The notes under the pieces: model-generated
The model's input: only the letters and a program-made list of their open reading frames with translations
Database searches by the model: none
Told to the model about the DNA's origin: nothing
Position numbers and translations under genes: made by a program
DNA from: Bacteroidales bacterium
GTDB lineage: Bacteria; Bacteroidota; Bacteroidia; Bacteroidales; UBA4181
Direction: 5' to 3'
Length of the DNA stretch: 64,000 bases
Assembly: GCA_017523725.1 (NCBI GenBank)
Contig: JAFWVY010000065.1
Span: 1 to 64,000, forward strand
In this document: piece after piece, positions 9,057-17,616 of the stretch
Numbering within the stretch: position 1 is the stretch's first letter
How the letters are laid out: each line of letters opens with the position of its first letter

Positions 9057-9920
9057 TTATTTCGCAAGCGTGCAGGTCGGCATCCCCGCGGTCATACCCG
9101 GATACTTGCCGTCGTCCGCCTTTTCCTTGACGAGATATTTGTTGATTTTTACTTTCGGGAAATGCTCCTGTACATAGCCCATTACAAGGCGCGCATTCTG
9201 TTTGGCACCTTCCATCGTGGTGTGTACGTAATCGTTGGCCGGATAATAGAATCCGGTGGTCTTCTCCTGGCCGACCGACGTATAGAAATCAGCACACAGG
9301 TCGTTCAGCGGGATGAAATAGGCTCCGGTCTGCTCTGCCGCTTCTTTCGCCCACAAGGCATAGTCGTTCGTGTTGCGTCCCATGGCACCGTTGCTCCAGT
9401 TGTTGCGCGGGATGAGCGAACATACGAACACGGTGGCACCTTTGGCCTGTGCTTCGGTGATGTAGGCCCGGATGTACCAGCCGAACGAATGGACGGTCTC
9501 GGTCCTGCCGTTTTCTTCGGCAATCACGGTGTCTTCGCCGTTGCCCCGGATGGAAGATTTGCCACGGGGGCCGGTGTACGAACTGCCGCCGTCGTTGTGG
9601 CCAAACTGGATGAACAGATAGTCGCCTTTCTTGATATCATCTATAACGCAGGGCCACAGTTGATTGTAGAATGTACGACTGCTCATGCCGCCCAGTGCAC
9701 GGTTGTCCAGGTTGACTTTGTCCGTGTTGAAGAGCGTGTTGGTCATGGCGCCCCAGCCCCAGCGGGCCTCTTCGGAACCGTCCCCCTTGACGCCGTGGCG
9801 GACCGTCGAGTCGCCGATGAAATAGACGGTGGGTTTCTGTTTCTTCGCCTCTGCGTTCCATGCCATGCCACAGAGGAGCAGCACGGCCAGCATGGCGAAT
9901 CGGTATTGTTTCAGTTTCAT
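9057..9920 (-). CDS. Rhamnogalacturonan acetylesterase (CE12, SGNH fold)
   Basis: SGNH hydrolase of 287 residues with a signal peptide, predicted to remove acetyl groups from galacturonate in the RG backbone so that lyases can act. The serine block is FIGDSTVRHG (about 34-43), block III is FGHNDGG (about 105) and the catalytic Asp/His block is NDYVHTTMEGA (about 232), with the DxxH-equivalent histidine preceding a CE12-like TT. Residues and length fit CE12. It sits between the PcRGLX/YetA-like lyase gene and a GH2 gene with gaps of 28 bases on both sides, forming one operon. Confidence 0.87.
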   Translation of the reverse strand: MKLKQYRFAMLAVLLLCGMAWNAEAKKQKPTVYFIGDSTVRHGVKGDGSEEARWGWGAMTNTLFNTDKVNLDNRALGGMSSRTFYNQLWPCVIDDIKKGDYLFIQFGHNDGGSSYTGPRGKSSIRGNGEDTVIAEENGRTETVHSFGWYIRAYITEAQAKGATVFVCSLIPRNNWSNGAMGRNTNDYALWAKEAAEQTGAYFIPLNDLCADFYTSVGQEKTTGFYYPANDYVHTTMEGAKQNARLVMGYVQEHFPKVKINKYLVKEKADDGKYPGMTAGMPTCTLAK

Positions 9921-9948
9921 GAGATGTTGTGTTTAAAAGGTTCGGACA

Positions 9949-12804
9949 TTATTGCTGTGCGGGTCTTGCACCTTGCGGGCTACCTTGCGGGCCACCGGGG
10001 AATCCCGGGAATCCCTGGAAACCGCCTTGTGGTGCGCCCGGTGCACCTGCGCCCGGTGCACCTGCTCCGCCCTGGCCGGCGGGACGTCCCTGGCCGAAGC
10101 CGAACATACCCATGCCCATGGATGCGGGTTCTGGCAACGTGAATTCAAAGCCCAGTTCCTTCAGGAAACCGGGGATGAATACGGCGTTGATGCCCCACTG
10201 GGCCACGCTGTTGGTGCTCACGCCGCGGTTCTCCTCGATGGGATTCAGCACATACGGCACTTCAACGGGGGTCAGCGAGAACATCGACCGACTGCCGAAC
10301 ATCCGTCCGGCGAATTCAGACCATGCGCGTTCTGCCAGATGCATGTCCTTCTTCTGGAAGGCGGCGTAGGCCGTCATGCGCGGAATCAGGAAACTGTTGG
10401 TGGGCAGCCGTTGATATTTCTCTTCGCGGGCCTCGTCGTTTCTCGGCATCGAATAATATTCGCAGTAATGGATCCAGGCTTTCTTGAAGTCTTTGTTGTC
10501 GATGAGGTCCATAAGTTCGAACATCATTTCGGCGCCGCCCATGATGGTGGCCAGATGCTGTGAGTTCACCTCGTCCATATACTGTTCGTCCAGCGTAATC
10601 TCAGCCGTCACCGGATCGAATCCGTACACCTGACGGCCGGTGAACAGCATGTTCGGCATCTTTGCGAAGCTGTTCATACCGCGCTCGATACGCTCTTTCC
10701 ATTTGTTGTCACCGGTGCGTTCCCACTCCGTCATCCAGTTGGCCACCAGACTGATCCAGTCGGGACCGAAGCGGACACGCGTCGGCGCGTTCATCGGCGC
10801 CTCGCTCACCGGCAGGGCGATGCGCATCGGGTCGAGCACGGCCACCGCCTGGTCGGCGTGCAGCATCTCGCGCATGATGTCACCGGCCCGTTCGTCGGTG
10901 GTGAGATAATAGAAGTAACGGCGGAAACCGGCCTGTGCGATACGGGCCTCCTTGGCGCCGCAGCCCCAGTGCGACACATTGTGGCGCGAACCGAGACCCT
11001 GCAGGTCGCCGATGTGGTAGCAATCCACCTCGCCAGTGTGGCGGGTGAGCGCCTCAGCCATCTTGTAAACGGCCGGGTCACCGCTGCGCAGGAAACCGAG
11101 CCACAGCCAGTTGTCGGGCGACAGTTCGGAGTTGTCCCAGGCGTTGCCGCCGATGTCGTAGTTCCACGTATGGCGTGTGCCGTCCTGCGAATGCATGAAG
11201 TCACCGTAATTCCAGAATCCGTACCATTTGTGGTATTCGCGCATCTTGCGGTAGAACATGAAGCTGCTGTCCAGCTGGTTCTCCACCCATTCGAGCGCCG
11301 GGACGGAACGGTCGGGCAGTGTCCAATAGCCGCCGAAAGCCTTGGCCTCCTTGTAGTAGGCCGGATCGCAGAACAGATGTGCCGGGCTGGCGCCCAGGTG
11401 GCTCATCGCCACAGTCATTTCGCGTGAGGGAATCGAATCGAGTGCGAACAGCGTCAGTTCGCTCGTGCGGGCGATGCCGTACGGCGTTTCAAGACCGATG
11501 ACGACATCCTCGTACGAAGAGTTCAGGTCGTGCGCGACGGTATCGTAGTGCTGAAGATCCATCGCCTCGGCGTCGGGAGACCACATCCAGACCGTCATGC
11601 GGGCCTTGTCGCTGCGCATGTCGTTCACTTCCAGCGAGGCTGGATACGACTGCCAGAAGTTTTTGAGGCTGACCGCCAGACCGCCGCTCACGTCACCGGC
11701 CATGACCAGACCTTCGGCCCGGTTGCCGCCGGCCGTGCCAATCCACGAGGAAGTGCTGCCGGTACGTTTGCGCACCGTGAACCCGTCGGGAGACAGCTGG
11801 TTCAGTTTGAACTGGTTCCATACCGCCCAGTCGTCCAAAAGTTTTATGTTGCGCTGGTCGAGGTCCTCCCGGTTCGGAATCCGGCCGCCTTCGAGTTGTA
11901 CGGCATACGGACTCCGCATGCCCCGGATGGACATCATGGCCCGTCCGGTCAGCGGCTGGATCGGTTCGGCCCAGAGACCGCCGTCTTCACCCGAGAAACG
12001 CACATGGCGGTTCTGTATCTCCTCGCGGAGCGGTATGTCGAACATGACACCCAGTCCCTTGATGAAATCCTTGTGCTGGTCGCCGTCGAACACGATGCTG
12101 TGAACCATCTGTACAGTCTGTAAGCCCGCATAGAAATACAGACGGACCGTGAACGGCATCCAGGCCCGGTTGAACCGGTCGGAATTATGCATACCCTCGA
12201 TTTTCACCGTGGCGCGCGCCGGCCCTTTCTGCTCCAGCGTGACGCTGTTGATCTTACCGATGAACTCCTGGTACTGGACGATGCCGTCTCCCTCCAGCCG
12301 CGAGCGGTCTTCGAGGATGGTGACCAGTTGGCCGTTTTCGGCGATGACCGTGCCGTTGGCCGCCAGTGAGGCGATGATATTGTCACCCTGTTTCATGATT
12401 TTGGCATGCAGTACACCGGTCTCGATCTCGATGGCGTCGGCCGTTTCCTCAGCCGTCACCCGACGGTCCGATACGGCGCTTGCTTTCTTGACGGCCGTGA
12501 TGGTGTAGGGGCCCTGCTCGCCGGCCACGGACGTAGCCACGCCGCTCCATTTCACCGAACCGTCGGGCCAGTAGGCCATCGGCCAGGTCTGGACCGGCAG
12601 GATGGTGCCGTCAGCCGCTTTCAATTCAAACGCCTGGGTCGTTTTCACTTCGCCCTGCTTCCAGGGAATACCCCAACTCACGCCAACCGGCATGCCGGGT
12701 GCGTCTTCCAGCCAGTGCATGGTAGCCGTTGCCGGCGATGTCTTGGCTGCGAACACAGATGCGCAGAACAGCAAAGCCGCACATCCCATGAAAAAATGTC
12801 TCAT
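9949..12804 (-). CDS. PcRGLX/YetA-like exo-rhamnogalacturonan lyase family protein
   Basis: Exported protein of 951 residues with signal peptide MRHFFMGCAALLFCASVFA. The ATG at 12804 is chosen because an upstream extension of 46 residues lacks signal features and would cover the promoter. The N-terminal beta domain has GVSWGIPWKQGEV and YWPDGSVKWSGV, typical of the PcRGLX/YetA family, whose fungal founder is an exo-acting RG lyase (PL26). A middle beta domain and a helical C-terminal domain (WNYGDFMHSQDG, HNVSHWGCGAKEARIAQ) follow. The end is odd: about 45 residues of Gly/Pro/Ala/Gln with collagen-like GxP triplets. It is the first gene of the operon, followed by CE12 and GH2. Lyase activity is inferred from family; bacterial members are little characterised. 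Confidence 0.75.
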   Translation of the reverse strand: MRHFFMGCAALLFCASVFAAKTSPATATMHWLEDAPGMPVGVSWGIPWKQGEVKTTQAFELKAADGTILPVQTWPMAYWPDGSVKWSGVATSVAGEQGPYTITAVKKASAVSDRRVTAEETADAIEIETGVLHAKIMKQGDNIIASLAANGTVIAENGQLVTILEDRSRLEGDGIVQYQEFIGKINSVTLEQKGPARATVKIEGMHNSDRFNRAWMPFTVRLYFYAGLQTVQMVHSIVFDGDQHKDFIKGLGVMFDIPLREEIQNRHVRFSGEDGGLWAEPIQPLTGRAMMSIRGMRSPYAVQLEGGRIPNREDLDQRNIKLLDDWAVWNQFKLNQLSPDGFTVRKRTGSTSSWIGTAGGNRAEGLVMAGDVSGGLAVSLKNFWQSYPASLEVNDMRSDKARMTVWMWSPDAEAMDLQHYDTVAHDLNSSYEDVVIGLETPYGIARTSELTLFALDSIPSREMTVAMSHLGASPAHLFCDPAYYKEAKAFGGYWTLPDRSVPALEWVENQLDSSFMFYRKMREYHKWYGFWNYGDFMHSQDGTRHTWNYDIGGNAWDNSELSPDNWLWLGFLRSGDPAVYKMAEALTRHTGEVDCYHIGDLQGLGSRHNVSHWGCGAKEARIAQAGFRRYFYYLTTDERAGDIMREMLHADQAVAVLDPMRIALPVSEAPMNAPTRVRFGPDWISLVANWMTEWERTGDNKWKERIERGMNSFAKMPNMLFTGRQVYGFDPVTAEITLDEQYMDEVNSQHLATIMGGAEMMFELMDLIDNKDFKKAWIHYCEYYSMPRNDEAREEKYQRLPTNSFLIPRMTAYAAFQKKDMHLAERAWSEFAGRMFGSRSMFSLTPVEVPYVLNPIEENRGVSTNSVAQWGINAVFIPGFLKELGFEFTLPEPASMGMGMFGFGQGRPAGQGGAGAPGAGAPGAPQGGFQGFPGFPGGPQGSPQGARPAQQ

Positions 12805-12859
12805 ATGTCTTTGTTTTAAGATATCCGGTACTGCACGCACAGTCCGGCCGAAAATCCTA

Positions 12860-12890
12860 CAAAGATTGCGATTTTTTCGTGGAAAACAAA
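12860..12890 (-). promoter_or_regulatory. Promoter of the RG-I operon (minus strand)
   Basis: On the minus strand TTTG (12887-12890) is followed after 19 bases by AATCTTTG (12860-12867), one base off TAnnTTTG. It lies about 56 bases before the lyase ATG. Confidence 0.6.
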
Positions 12891-12952
12891 GGAGTGGTGG
12901 GCAATTCGGCGGGAAAAAATACGGAGGCTGTGCAGGACGCAATCCGGTTGCA

Positions 12953-13474
12953 TCAGCACATCTCCCGCCATGCGGCCGTCAGCCTGTCGAACGTCCACCG
13001 GGCATTGGCCGGACTCGTGCTCGGCATCTTCAACACGCGGATGTGCTGCAGCGGACCCGTCATCGCTGCCTGGTGCCTGGTACAGTACGCCTCGAACGCC
13101 GAAGCCGCTTTCTGGCCGTTCAGCGCAATGGTCTTGATGGACGGGCACTGGCGGAGCAGTCCTTCCAGGTCGTTGAACGCCGTATCGCGGATGTCCGCAT
13201 CCATGCTGCCGGGACGGTGTGCCGACGCATACACGTCCCATAATGCGATGTGCGCCCGGGCCAGCATCTCCCGCTTGATTTCGTACGATGTCGGCATTGG
13301 TTCCTCGCATAGCGCCGCCATCACCCGCCAGAACCTGTTCTGCGGATGGCCGTAGTATTCCTGCAGGGCCAGCGAACGGTCGCCGGGCAGAGATCCCAGC
13401 ACCAGTGCCTTCGGCATCGGACACATCATCGGCGCCAGGCCGTCTTTCCGGCCGGATGGGACGGGGCAGTCCAT
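12953..13474 (-). CDS. DNA-deoxyinosine glycosylase (UDG family 6, hypoxanthine-DNA glycosylase)
   Basis: Base-excision repair enzyme predicted to remove hypoxanthine arising by deamination of adenine in DNA. The 173 residues contain VLGSLPGDRSL (about 25-35), YYGHPQNRFW (about 40-49), ALWDVYASAHRPGS (about 77-90) and a C-terminal PSTSPANA, all in the order seen in uracil-DNA-glycosylase-superfamily family 6. An internal ATG just before CPMPKALVLG is an alternative start. The gene lies 12 bases after a lipoprotein gene and is likely co-transcribed with it, though a functional link is not evident. Confidence 0.85.
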   Translation of the reverse strand: MDCPVPSGRKDGLAPMMCPMPKALVLGSLPGDRSLALQEYYGHPQNRFWRVMAALCEEPMPTSYEIKREMLARAHIALWDVYASAHRPGSMDADIRDTAFNDLEGLLRQCPSIKTIALNGQKAASAFEAYCTRHQAAMTGPLQHIRVLKMPSTSPANARWTFDRLTAAWREMC

Positions 13475-13486
13475 GGTGGTAAAATG

Positions 13487-14311
13487 CTACTGTTCCTCTA
13501 TCTTGAATCCGTCCACCGTCAAACCGTTCTCCCCGAAATGAATGGAGGCGGTGATGGCGGGCATTTCGTCATAGACAAGCACAGGGCCGGCGGTAAAACG
13601 GAGTCCCGGTACGACACACACTTTCGGGGTCGGTCCGCTGATGTCGTAGGTGAGTTGTTCGCCTATCCAGACTGCGTCGCGGTCAAGTTCGCCCATGTTC
13701 TCCACGGAACTCACCATGGTGAAAATCTGCCGGCCGTCGGCGTAGAGCGTCACCGTGCTGCCATCGACATCGTAGGCCAGATGTTGCTGCAGGACGGTCT
13801 GCACATCGAAGGGGTCGACAGAGGCGGCGATGCCGGCCTGGCCGTCGCGGTCGAGCGACAGCCGGTAGAGTCGTTCCACTTGGGTGCCGGTGCCTTCCAT
13901 GTCGGCGCCCACCAGCCAGAGGCAGTTCTCCGTTTCGAGGTACCGGGCCCGTGGCATCCGGCCGTGCCGGATGTCGGGGAACCGGCTGGTGACCTCCCCT
14001 TTGCAGACCAATATGCCGTATCCTTCGGCCGAAACCGAGTCGGGACACAGCATCAGTGCCGCCGCACGCACGCCTTCGCTTTCGAGCAGATCTTCGTATT
14101 CTCCGGCGGGCTCATCTGCCAGTATGGCATCCCGGACGGCCTGCGGTGCGGTATCCGGGCTTGTCTTTTCAAGAAGTGCGCCGTGCACTTCTTTCTCAGT
14201 TTCCAGCTTGCTGTCGCCGGCCTGGCCGTTGCCGGCGCTGCCGCAACCTGCCAGAATGCCGCATGTCCATATGACGATGGCGGCCAGCATGACGATATGC
14301 CTGTTTCTCAT
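13487..14311 (-). CDS. Hypothetical lipoprotein
   Basis: Not recognised. The 274 residues start with a lipoprotein signal (hydrophobic stretch ending ILAGC, cysteine near residue 23), so the protein should be anchored to the outer or inner membrane. The mature part begins with a polar linker, then a mixed alpha/beta region with acidic patches and no cysteine pattern, metal site or repeat that I can see. It is transcribed together with the downstream deoxyinosine glycosylase gene, and a TATCTTTG box lies 53 bases upstream. Confidence 0.75.
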   Translation of the reverse strand: MRNRHIVMLAAIVIWTCGILAGCGSAGNGQAGDSKLETEKEVHGALLEKTSPDTAPQAVRDAILADEPAGEYEDLLESEGVRAAALMLCPDSVSAEGYGILVCKGEVTSRFPDIRHGRMPRARYLETENCLWLVGADMEGTGTQVERLYRLSLDRDGQAGIAASVDPFDVQTVLQQHLAYDVDGSTVTLYADGRQIFTMVSSVENMGELDRDAVWIGEQLTYDISGPTPKVCVVPGLRFTAGPVLVYDEMPAITASIHFGENGLTVDGFKIEEQ

Positions 14312-14363
14312 TGTTCCCTGAAATGTCCGTAACGTATGCTCCTCCCTGAGGAGAAGAATTTTA

Positions 14364-14371
14364 CAAAGATA
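14364..14371 (-). promoter_or_regulatory. Candidate -7 box for lipoprotein/deoxyinosine glycosylase operon
   Basis: TATCTTTG on the minus strand, a perfect -7 box, 53 bases before the lipoprotein ATG. No good -33 TTG. Confidence 0.5.
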
Positions 14372-14451
14372 CGAATTTTTTTACGGGTGCTGTTGCCCCG
14401 GACCCCTCGGCTTCCCGCCGGACCGTCGAGGCGGCCTTTGCGGACACGAAA

Positions 14452-14490
14452 TAAAAAAGAAAGCGACCGATAGTCATTATCAGTCGCTTC
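14452..14490 (-). terminator. Intrinsic terminator of the DUF4419 gene
   Basis: Read on the minus strand, GAAGCGACTGATA and TATCGGTCGCTTTC form a 12-13 pair stem with a short loop, followed by TTTTTTATTT. It lies just after the stop of the DUF4419 gene. Confidence 0.85.
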
Positions 14491-14509
14491 CGTCAGACCG
14501 CGGTCCTTC

Positions 14510-15913
14510 CTACTTCGAATTCGGCAGCCTGATTTTCGGGAATCTCCGTTTCAATTCCTCTTTCTGCTCATCGGTCATGCGGCCGCGCACGGTGAATTGC
14601 TGGATGGTCATGGTGTCCATCCATGCGGGCAGTGCGACTTCGCCGGCGAAATCGAGGGTCAGATTTCTGATTCCCTGTACTTTGGACAGTACTTCTGGCA
14701 CCTCGGATATGCTCAGCCAGAGGTAACTGGCCTGTTCCTGCATCCGTTTCAGCTGTTCGTCGTCGCTGTCGGCCAAGCTGACCATCCAGCCCAGTTTGGG
14801 GCGCATCGTTTTCGTTTTTTCATCTACTTCGGCACCCACGAACCCGGCGGTCAGTTCCATCGGAGTGGTAACGGTCTCGCCGCTCGCAGGGTCAACCTGG
14901 ACAAATTTGAAACCCACATGCACCAGTTCTGACGGCATGCTCTCCGTATATTTCACGCTGGTTTTGGTGTTGCCCTCCTTGTCCGGGAAGAAGGCGAGGA
15001 ACCAACCGTCCAGGTCGGTCCATTCTCCGGCGATGCAGCCGTTGCCGCGCAGTTCGTCCACGCGCATTTGCCTGACGATGCTCTGCCAGAAGATTTTTTC
15101 AGGCTTGCCTTTCGCCGCTTTGATGAATTGTTCCAGTATCGGCGTCAGACGGTCGGTCCATGCCTTCAGGCCGAACTGCTCCAACAGCTTCGTCTTTGCA
15201 AGCACCTGTTGCCAGTCTTCGGGTGTGCCTTCGAGTTTGATGTGGGGGATGCCGCAGATCAAGTCTATGGCTACGTATCCGAAATACGATTCCACGGCTT
15301 TCATCAGTGTGATCCGCGAAGCGACATGCTCGACCGGTCCCGTTGTCGAGAAATCTTTTACCAGCGCCTCGGCCAGCTCTCCCTTGGTGTTCTGCATGAT
15401 GGCCGTGCTGAAACTGTCGACCAGCGCACCCCAGTTCACCGCGCCCGACATCGGGTCGCGGGTCGTTTCAACCACCAGGTCAATTTTGCCTTCGTGGTCC
15501 ACCAGCAGATGACGCACTTCTTCGGGATGCGCGTTCACGTAGCTTGCGAATCCCTGGCTGATGCTCATCCAGACCATGTCCGGCGACAGGACCAACGGCC
15601 GGTGTCCGGCATAGGCTTCGACCATCGTGCGGTAGAAAGCGTCCTCCTCCAGATAACGGAGTTCCTCCTCATCGTCGAAACTGGCCGCCACGATCTGCGG
15701 CGTAGCTGACGTGTGGTTCATCAGCAGAAGATGTTTGACGGCCGCACCGTTACGAATCTCGTACTGGCGAAACCCGGTGGGTGCAGGCAGATCCTCGTCG
15801 ACGACGAAGGTGATGCTTCCCTTTTCCCGCTCAATGACGGCAGCGCGTTTTCCACCCGTTTGCGTCCCGCAGCAGGTGAGGGCCATCAGCCCGATGACAA
15901 GCAGCTTTTTCAT
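14510..15913 (-). CDS. DUF4419 lipoprotein
   Basis: Exported protein of 467 residues. The ATG at 15913 gives MKKLLVIGLMALTCCG, a lipoprotein-type signal; the longer ORF adds 25 residues without signal character. The mature protein carries DUF4419-type features such as HRPLVLSPDMVWMSISQGFA followed by YVNAHPEEVRHLLV (about 105-140), and GNGCIAGEWTDLDGWFLAFFP (about 305-325). The function of DUF4419 is not known; the family is found in bacteria and fungi. It is a single gene with its own terminator. No enzymatic motif that I recognise is present. Confidence 0.8.
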   Translation of the reverse strand: MKKLLVIGLMALTCCGTQTGGKRAAVIEREKGSITFVVDEDLPAPTGFRQYEIRNGAAVKHLLLMNHTSATPQIVAASFDDEEELRYLEEDAFYRTMVEAYAGHRPLVLSPDMVWMSISQGFASYVNAHPEEVRHLLVDHEGKIDLVVETTRDPMSGAVNWGALVDSFSTAIMQNTKGELAEALVKDFSTTGPVEHVASRITLMKAVESYFGYVAIDLICGIPHIKLEGTPEDWQQVLAKTKLLEQFGLKAWTDRLTPILEQFIKAAKGKPEKIFWQSIVRQMRVDELRGNGCIAGEWTDLDGWFLAFFPDKEGNTKTSVKYTESMPSELVHVGFKFVQVDPASGETVTTPMELTAGFVGAEVDEKTKTMRPKLGWMVSLADSDDEQLKRMQEQASYLWLSISEVPEVLSKVQGIRNLTLDFAGEVALPAWMDTMTIQQFTVRGRMTDEQKEELKRRFPKIRLPNSK

Positions 15914-16150
15914 ATCTCGTGTATTATGGTGAATAATCTGTGATGATATCCCGTCCTTTGTTTTTTTTTCAAAAAAAATCGTGTGCAATATACATTAATT
16001 ATTTGAAAAAAGCAAGGGATAAATGAAAAAAGTTAGTTATCCGGTTCGGTTGTTCGATCTACGACTTCTCGAATTGCTTGATATAAATGTCCTTTTTTGC
16101 GATGTTTTTCATATGGGACTTACATATTTTTTTTTGTGAAGAACAGTTTG

Positions 16151-16158
16151 TATATTTG
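16151..16158 (+). promoter_or_regulatory. -7 box for rod-like RNA
   Basis: TATATTTG is a perfect TAnnTTTG box placed 5-10 bases before the predicted start of the structured RNA. A T-rich run ending TTTTTG (to 16136) lies upstream, but its spacing of 14 bases is shorter than usual. Confidence 0.6.
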
Positions 16159-16162
16159 CAAA

Positions 16163-16390
16163 GCTGTCTTTGGACAGCATGACATACAGAGAGCGTTTAT
16201 CTTGTCCCAATTTGATGAATCTGGACAATTCATAGTGGATTTGGGAAGAATGAAGACGTTTTACACTGGCTATGTTTGGGTTATCCCATGCAATAGCAGA
16301 AAGTGTGCGTACATCCTATTCTTATTCAATCCACGGTTGTCCAGAACCAAATCAAATGGGTAAGTCTAAAGGAAGTCCACGCTTTCTTTC
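16163..16390 (+). ncRNA. ssrS: Rod-like structured RNA, candidate 6S RNA
   Basis: The region folds back on itself over about 200 bases. Helices I can pair by eye are 16188-16195 with 16380-16387 (8 bp), 16196-16199 with 16367-16370, 16206-16209 with 16357-16360, 16211-16216 with 16351-16356, TCTGGACAA 16220-16228 with TTGTCCAGA 16337-16345 (9 bp), 16235-16241 with 16328-16334 (7 bp), 16246-16251 with 16318-16323, 16263-16267 with 16302-16306, 16269-16273 with 16293-16297, and an apical TGGG-TTAT-CCCA hairpin 16277-16288. Asymmetric internal loops interrupt the rod, the largest around 16229-16234. A small hairpin (16163-16178) precedes it. Length, rod shape, internal bubble and strong -7 box fit 6S RNA, which binds RNA polymerase; a Bacteroidales 6S form is known. 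Ends are approximate. An open frame of 88 codons across it (16097-16363) looks accidental. Confidence 0.6.
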
Positions 16391-16433
16391 GTTTATACAA
16401 TCTCCTTGGGACTTCGGGAGAACTTAGAAGTTC

Positions 16434-16679
16434 ATGAAAAGCATCGAACGTAAACATTTTTGCGATATTGCGAAAGGGCTGGCTTATTATGTATTGGCGA
16501 AATTGTCTGAACTTGAAGACAAAGATGGCATGGATGTCAATCCAAGTTATCTGGCCGAAATGGTATTCTCTCGATTAAACAATATAAACTACAATGAGCA
16601 GATGATTCGAGAATGGCTCTCCAGCGAGTCATTACGTGCATCCGTTACTGCAATCTTTATGGAAAACTTAAGGCGCTAG
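16434..16679 (+). CDS. Hypothetical small protein (81 aa)
   Basis: Not recognised. The 81 residues are soluble and look mainly helical (AKGLAYYVLAKLSELEDKDG, then SYLAEMVFSRLNN and ESLRASVTAIFMENLRR), without signal peptide or cysteine pattern. It begins about 45 bases after the rod-like RNA, and a palindrome GAACTT-AG-AAGTTC (16420-16433) abuts its ATG. Base composition is AT-rich like the following genes. Coding status is plausible but not certain. Confidence 0.5.
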   Translation: MKSIERKHFCDIAKGLAYYVLAKLSELEDKDGMDVNPSYLAEMVFSRLNNINYNEQMIREWLSSESLRASVTAIFMENLRR

Positions 16680-16846
16680 TCCTAACTATCTGTTTGGAAA
16701 TGTTCTTGCATTCCTTAGGTAGGCCTATGTAGTATGTAGTTTTCATAAGTAGACCCAAGTGATGTCGTGTTGAGGATACATTTATGTCGTCTTAATATGC
16801 TTCTTCAATTACTTTTTTTATTAACCATTTTAAATTTTACTTTATC

Positions 16847-17317
16847 ATGAAAAGATTAATTTGTATTATCCTTTCACTTTTTGTTGTCAGCGTTTTGGCT
16901 AATGCGCAATCTAGTCAGAAGCAAAGCACAACTGGCGATCCTATCTCTTATAAGTTGGGGAATCTTTATGACTCAAATGGTCGTGTTATCAAAGGCCAGA
17001 AGAATGTTATTGCTTATATTGGGAGTGATAACTATTTCAATGTTTATCAAAAGGCTCATAAAAATTACAGGATTGGCGCAATTGTCTTTGCGGCAGGTGT
17101 AGGTATGTTGGCGGGAGGAATGGCATCTGCAGGACATGATGAATCGGCTCCTGGGACTATGTTATGGTCGTGGCCTGTAATAGGTGTGGGAGCAGGTATG
17201 TTTCTTAAAAGCAATGGAAAACTGAAGCAACTTGCGAAGAAATATAATTATAATCAGGGGATGTCTTTGTCTTTTGGTCTAACAAATAAAGGTGTCGGAT
17301 TAACGTATAGTTTTTAA
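16847..17317 (+). CDS. Hypothetical exported protein with glycine-rich membrane segments
   Basis: Not recognised. The 156 residues begin with a signal peptide (LICIILSLFVVSVLANAQ). The mature part has an N-terminal polar region resembling a small beta domain, two hydrophobic Gly-rich segments (IGAIVFAAGVGMLAGGMA near 85-102 and SWPVIGVGAGMFL near 114-126) and an amphipathic C-terminus ending GVGLTYSF, the aromatic end typical of outer-membrane proteins. AT-rich, single gene, with a strong terminator directly downstream. Confidence 0.75.
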   Translation: MKRLICIILSLFVVSVLANAQSSQKQSTTGDPISYKLGNLYDSNGRVIKGQKNVIAYIGSDNYFNVYQKAHKNYRIGAIVFAAGVGMLAGGMASAGHDESAPGTMLWSWPVIGVGAGMFLKSNGKLKQLAKKYNYNQGMSLSFGLTNKGVGLTYSF

Positions 17318-17330
17318 CTGAAAAGTTTTG

Positions 17331-17366
17331 AAACGGTCCTAGAGTACTCTGGGACCGTTTTTTGTT
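17331..17366 (+). terminator. Intrinsic terminator
   Basis: AAACGGTCC and GGACCGTTT form a 9-bp stem with a 12-base loop, followed by a T run. It lies 14 bases after the preceding stop codon. Confidence 0.85.
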
Positions 17367-17616
17367 GTTGGAGCCTCTCTAATGCAGTTGTTTGTGGGAA
17401 GATCATTATTTCAGTCGTACGTAGAAGAATGGATAAATAACTACTACAACGTACAATGGTCTTCCATTCTAGATGATTAACGTTAGGCGTTGGGGCTCGT
17501 TAAAATTGACTGTTTCGATGGAAACGACATAGAACATGCCTATAGCAGAGGTCCAGATGAAATTTTTTAGTTAGCATAGGATGCGTCTAAAGTAGTTATA
17601 GTTCCAATGACACTTT
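17367..17616. other. AT-rich stretch without recognisable gene
   Basis: Between the terminator and the XRE gene I see no credible ORF, RNA fold or mobile-element end. Short inverted repeats exist (GTTTC-GATG-GAAAC near 17512-17525; AGAATGG and CCATTCT near 17426 and 17463) but have no clear meaning. It could be a decayed gene. Confidence 0.4.

Noticed and set aside
12805-12942. N-terminal extension of 46 residues on the PcRGLX/YetA-like protein
   Set aside because: It would place the signal peptide internally and would be transcribed from within the promoter TTTG-N19-AATCTTTG at 12860-12890.
16097-16363. Open frame of 88 codons on the plus strand at the rod-like RNA
   Set aside because: It lies across the -7 box and the long self-complementary region, has no signal or domain, and its codons are dictated by the RNA fold. 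Treated as accidental.
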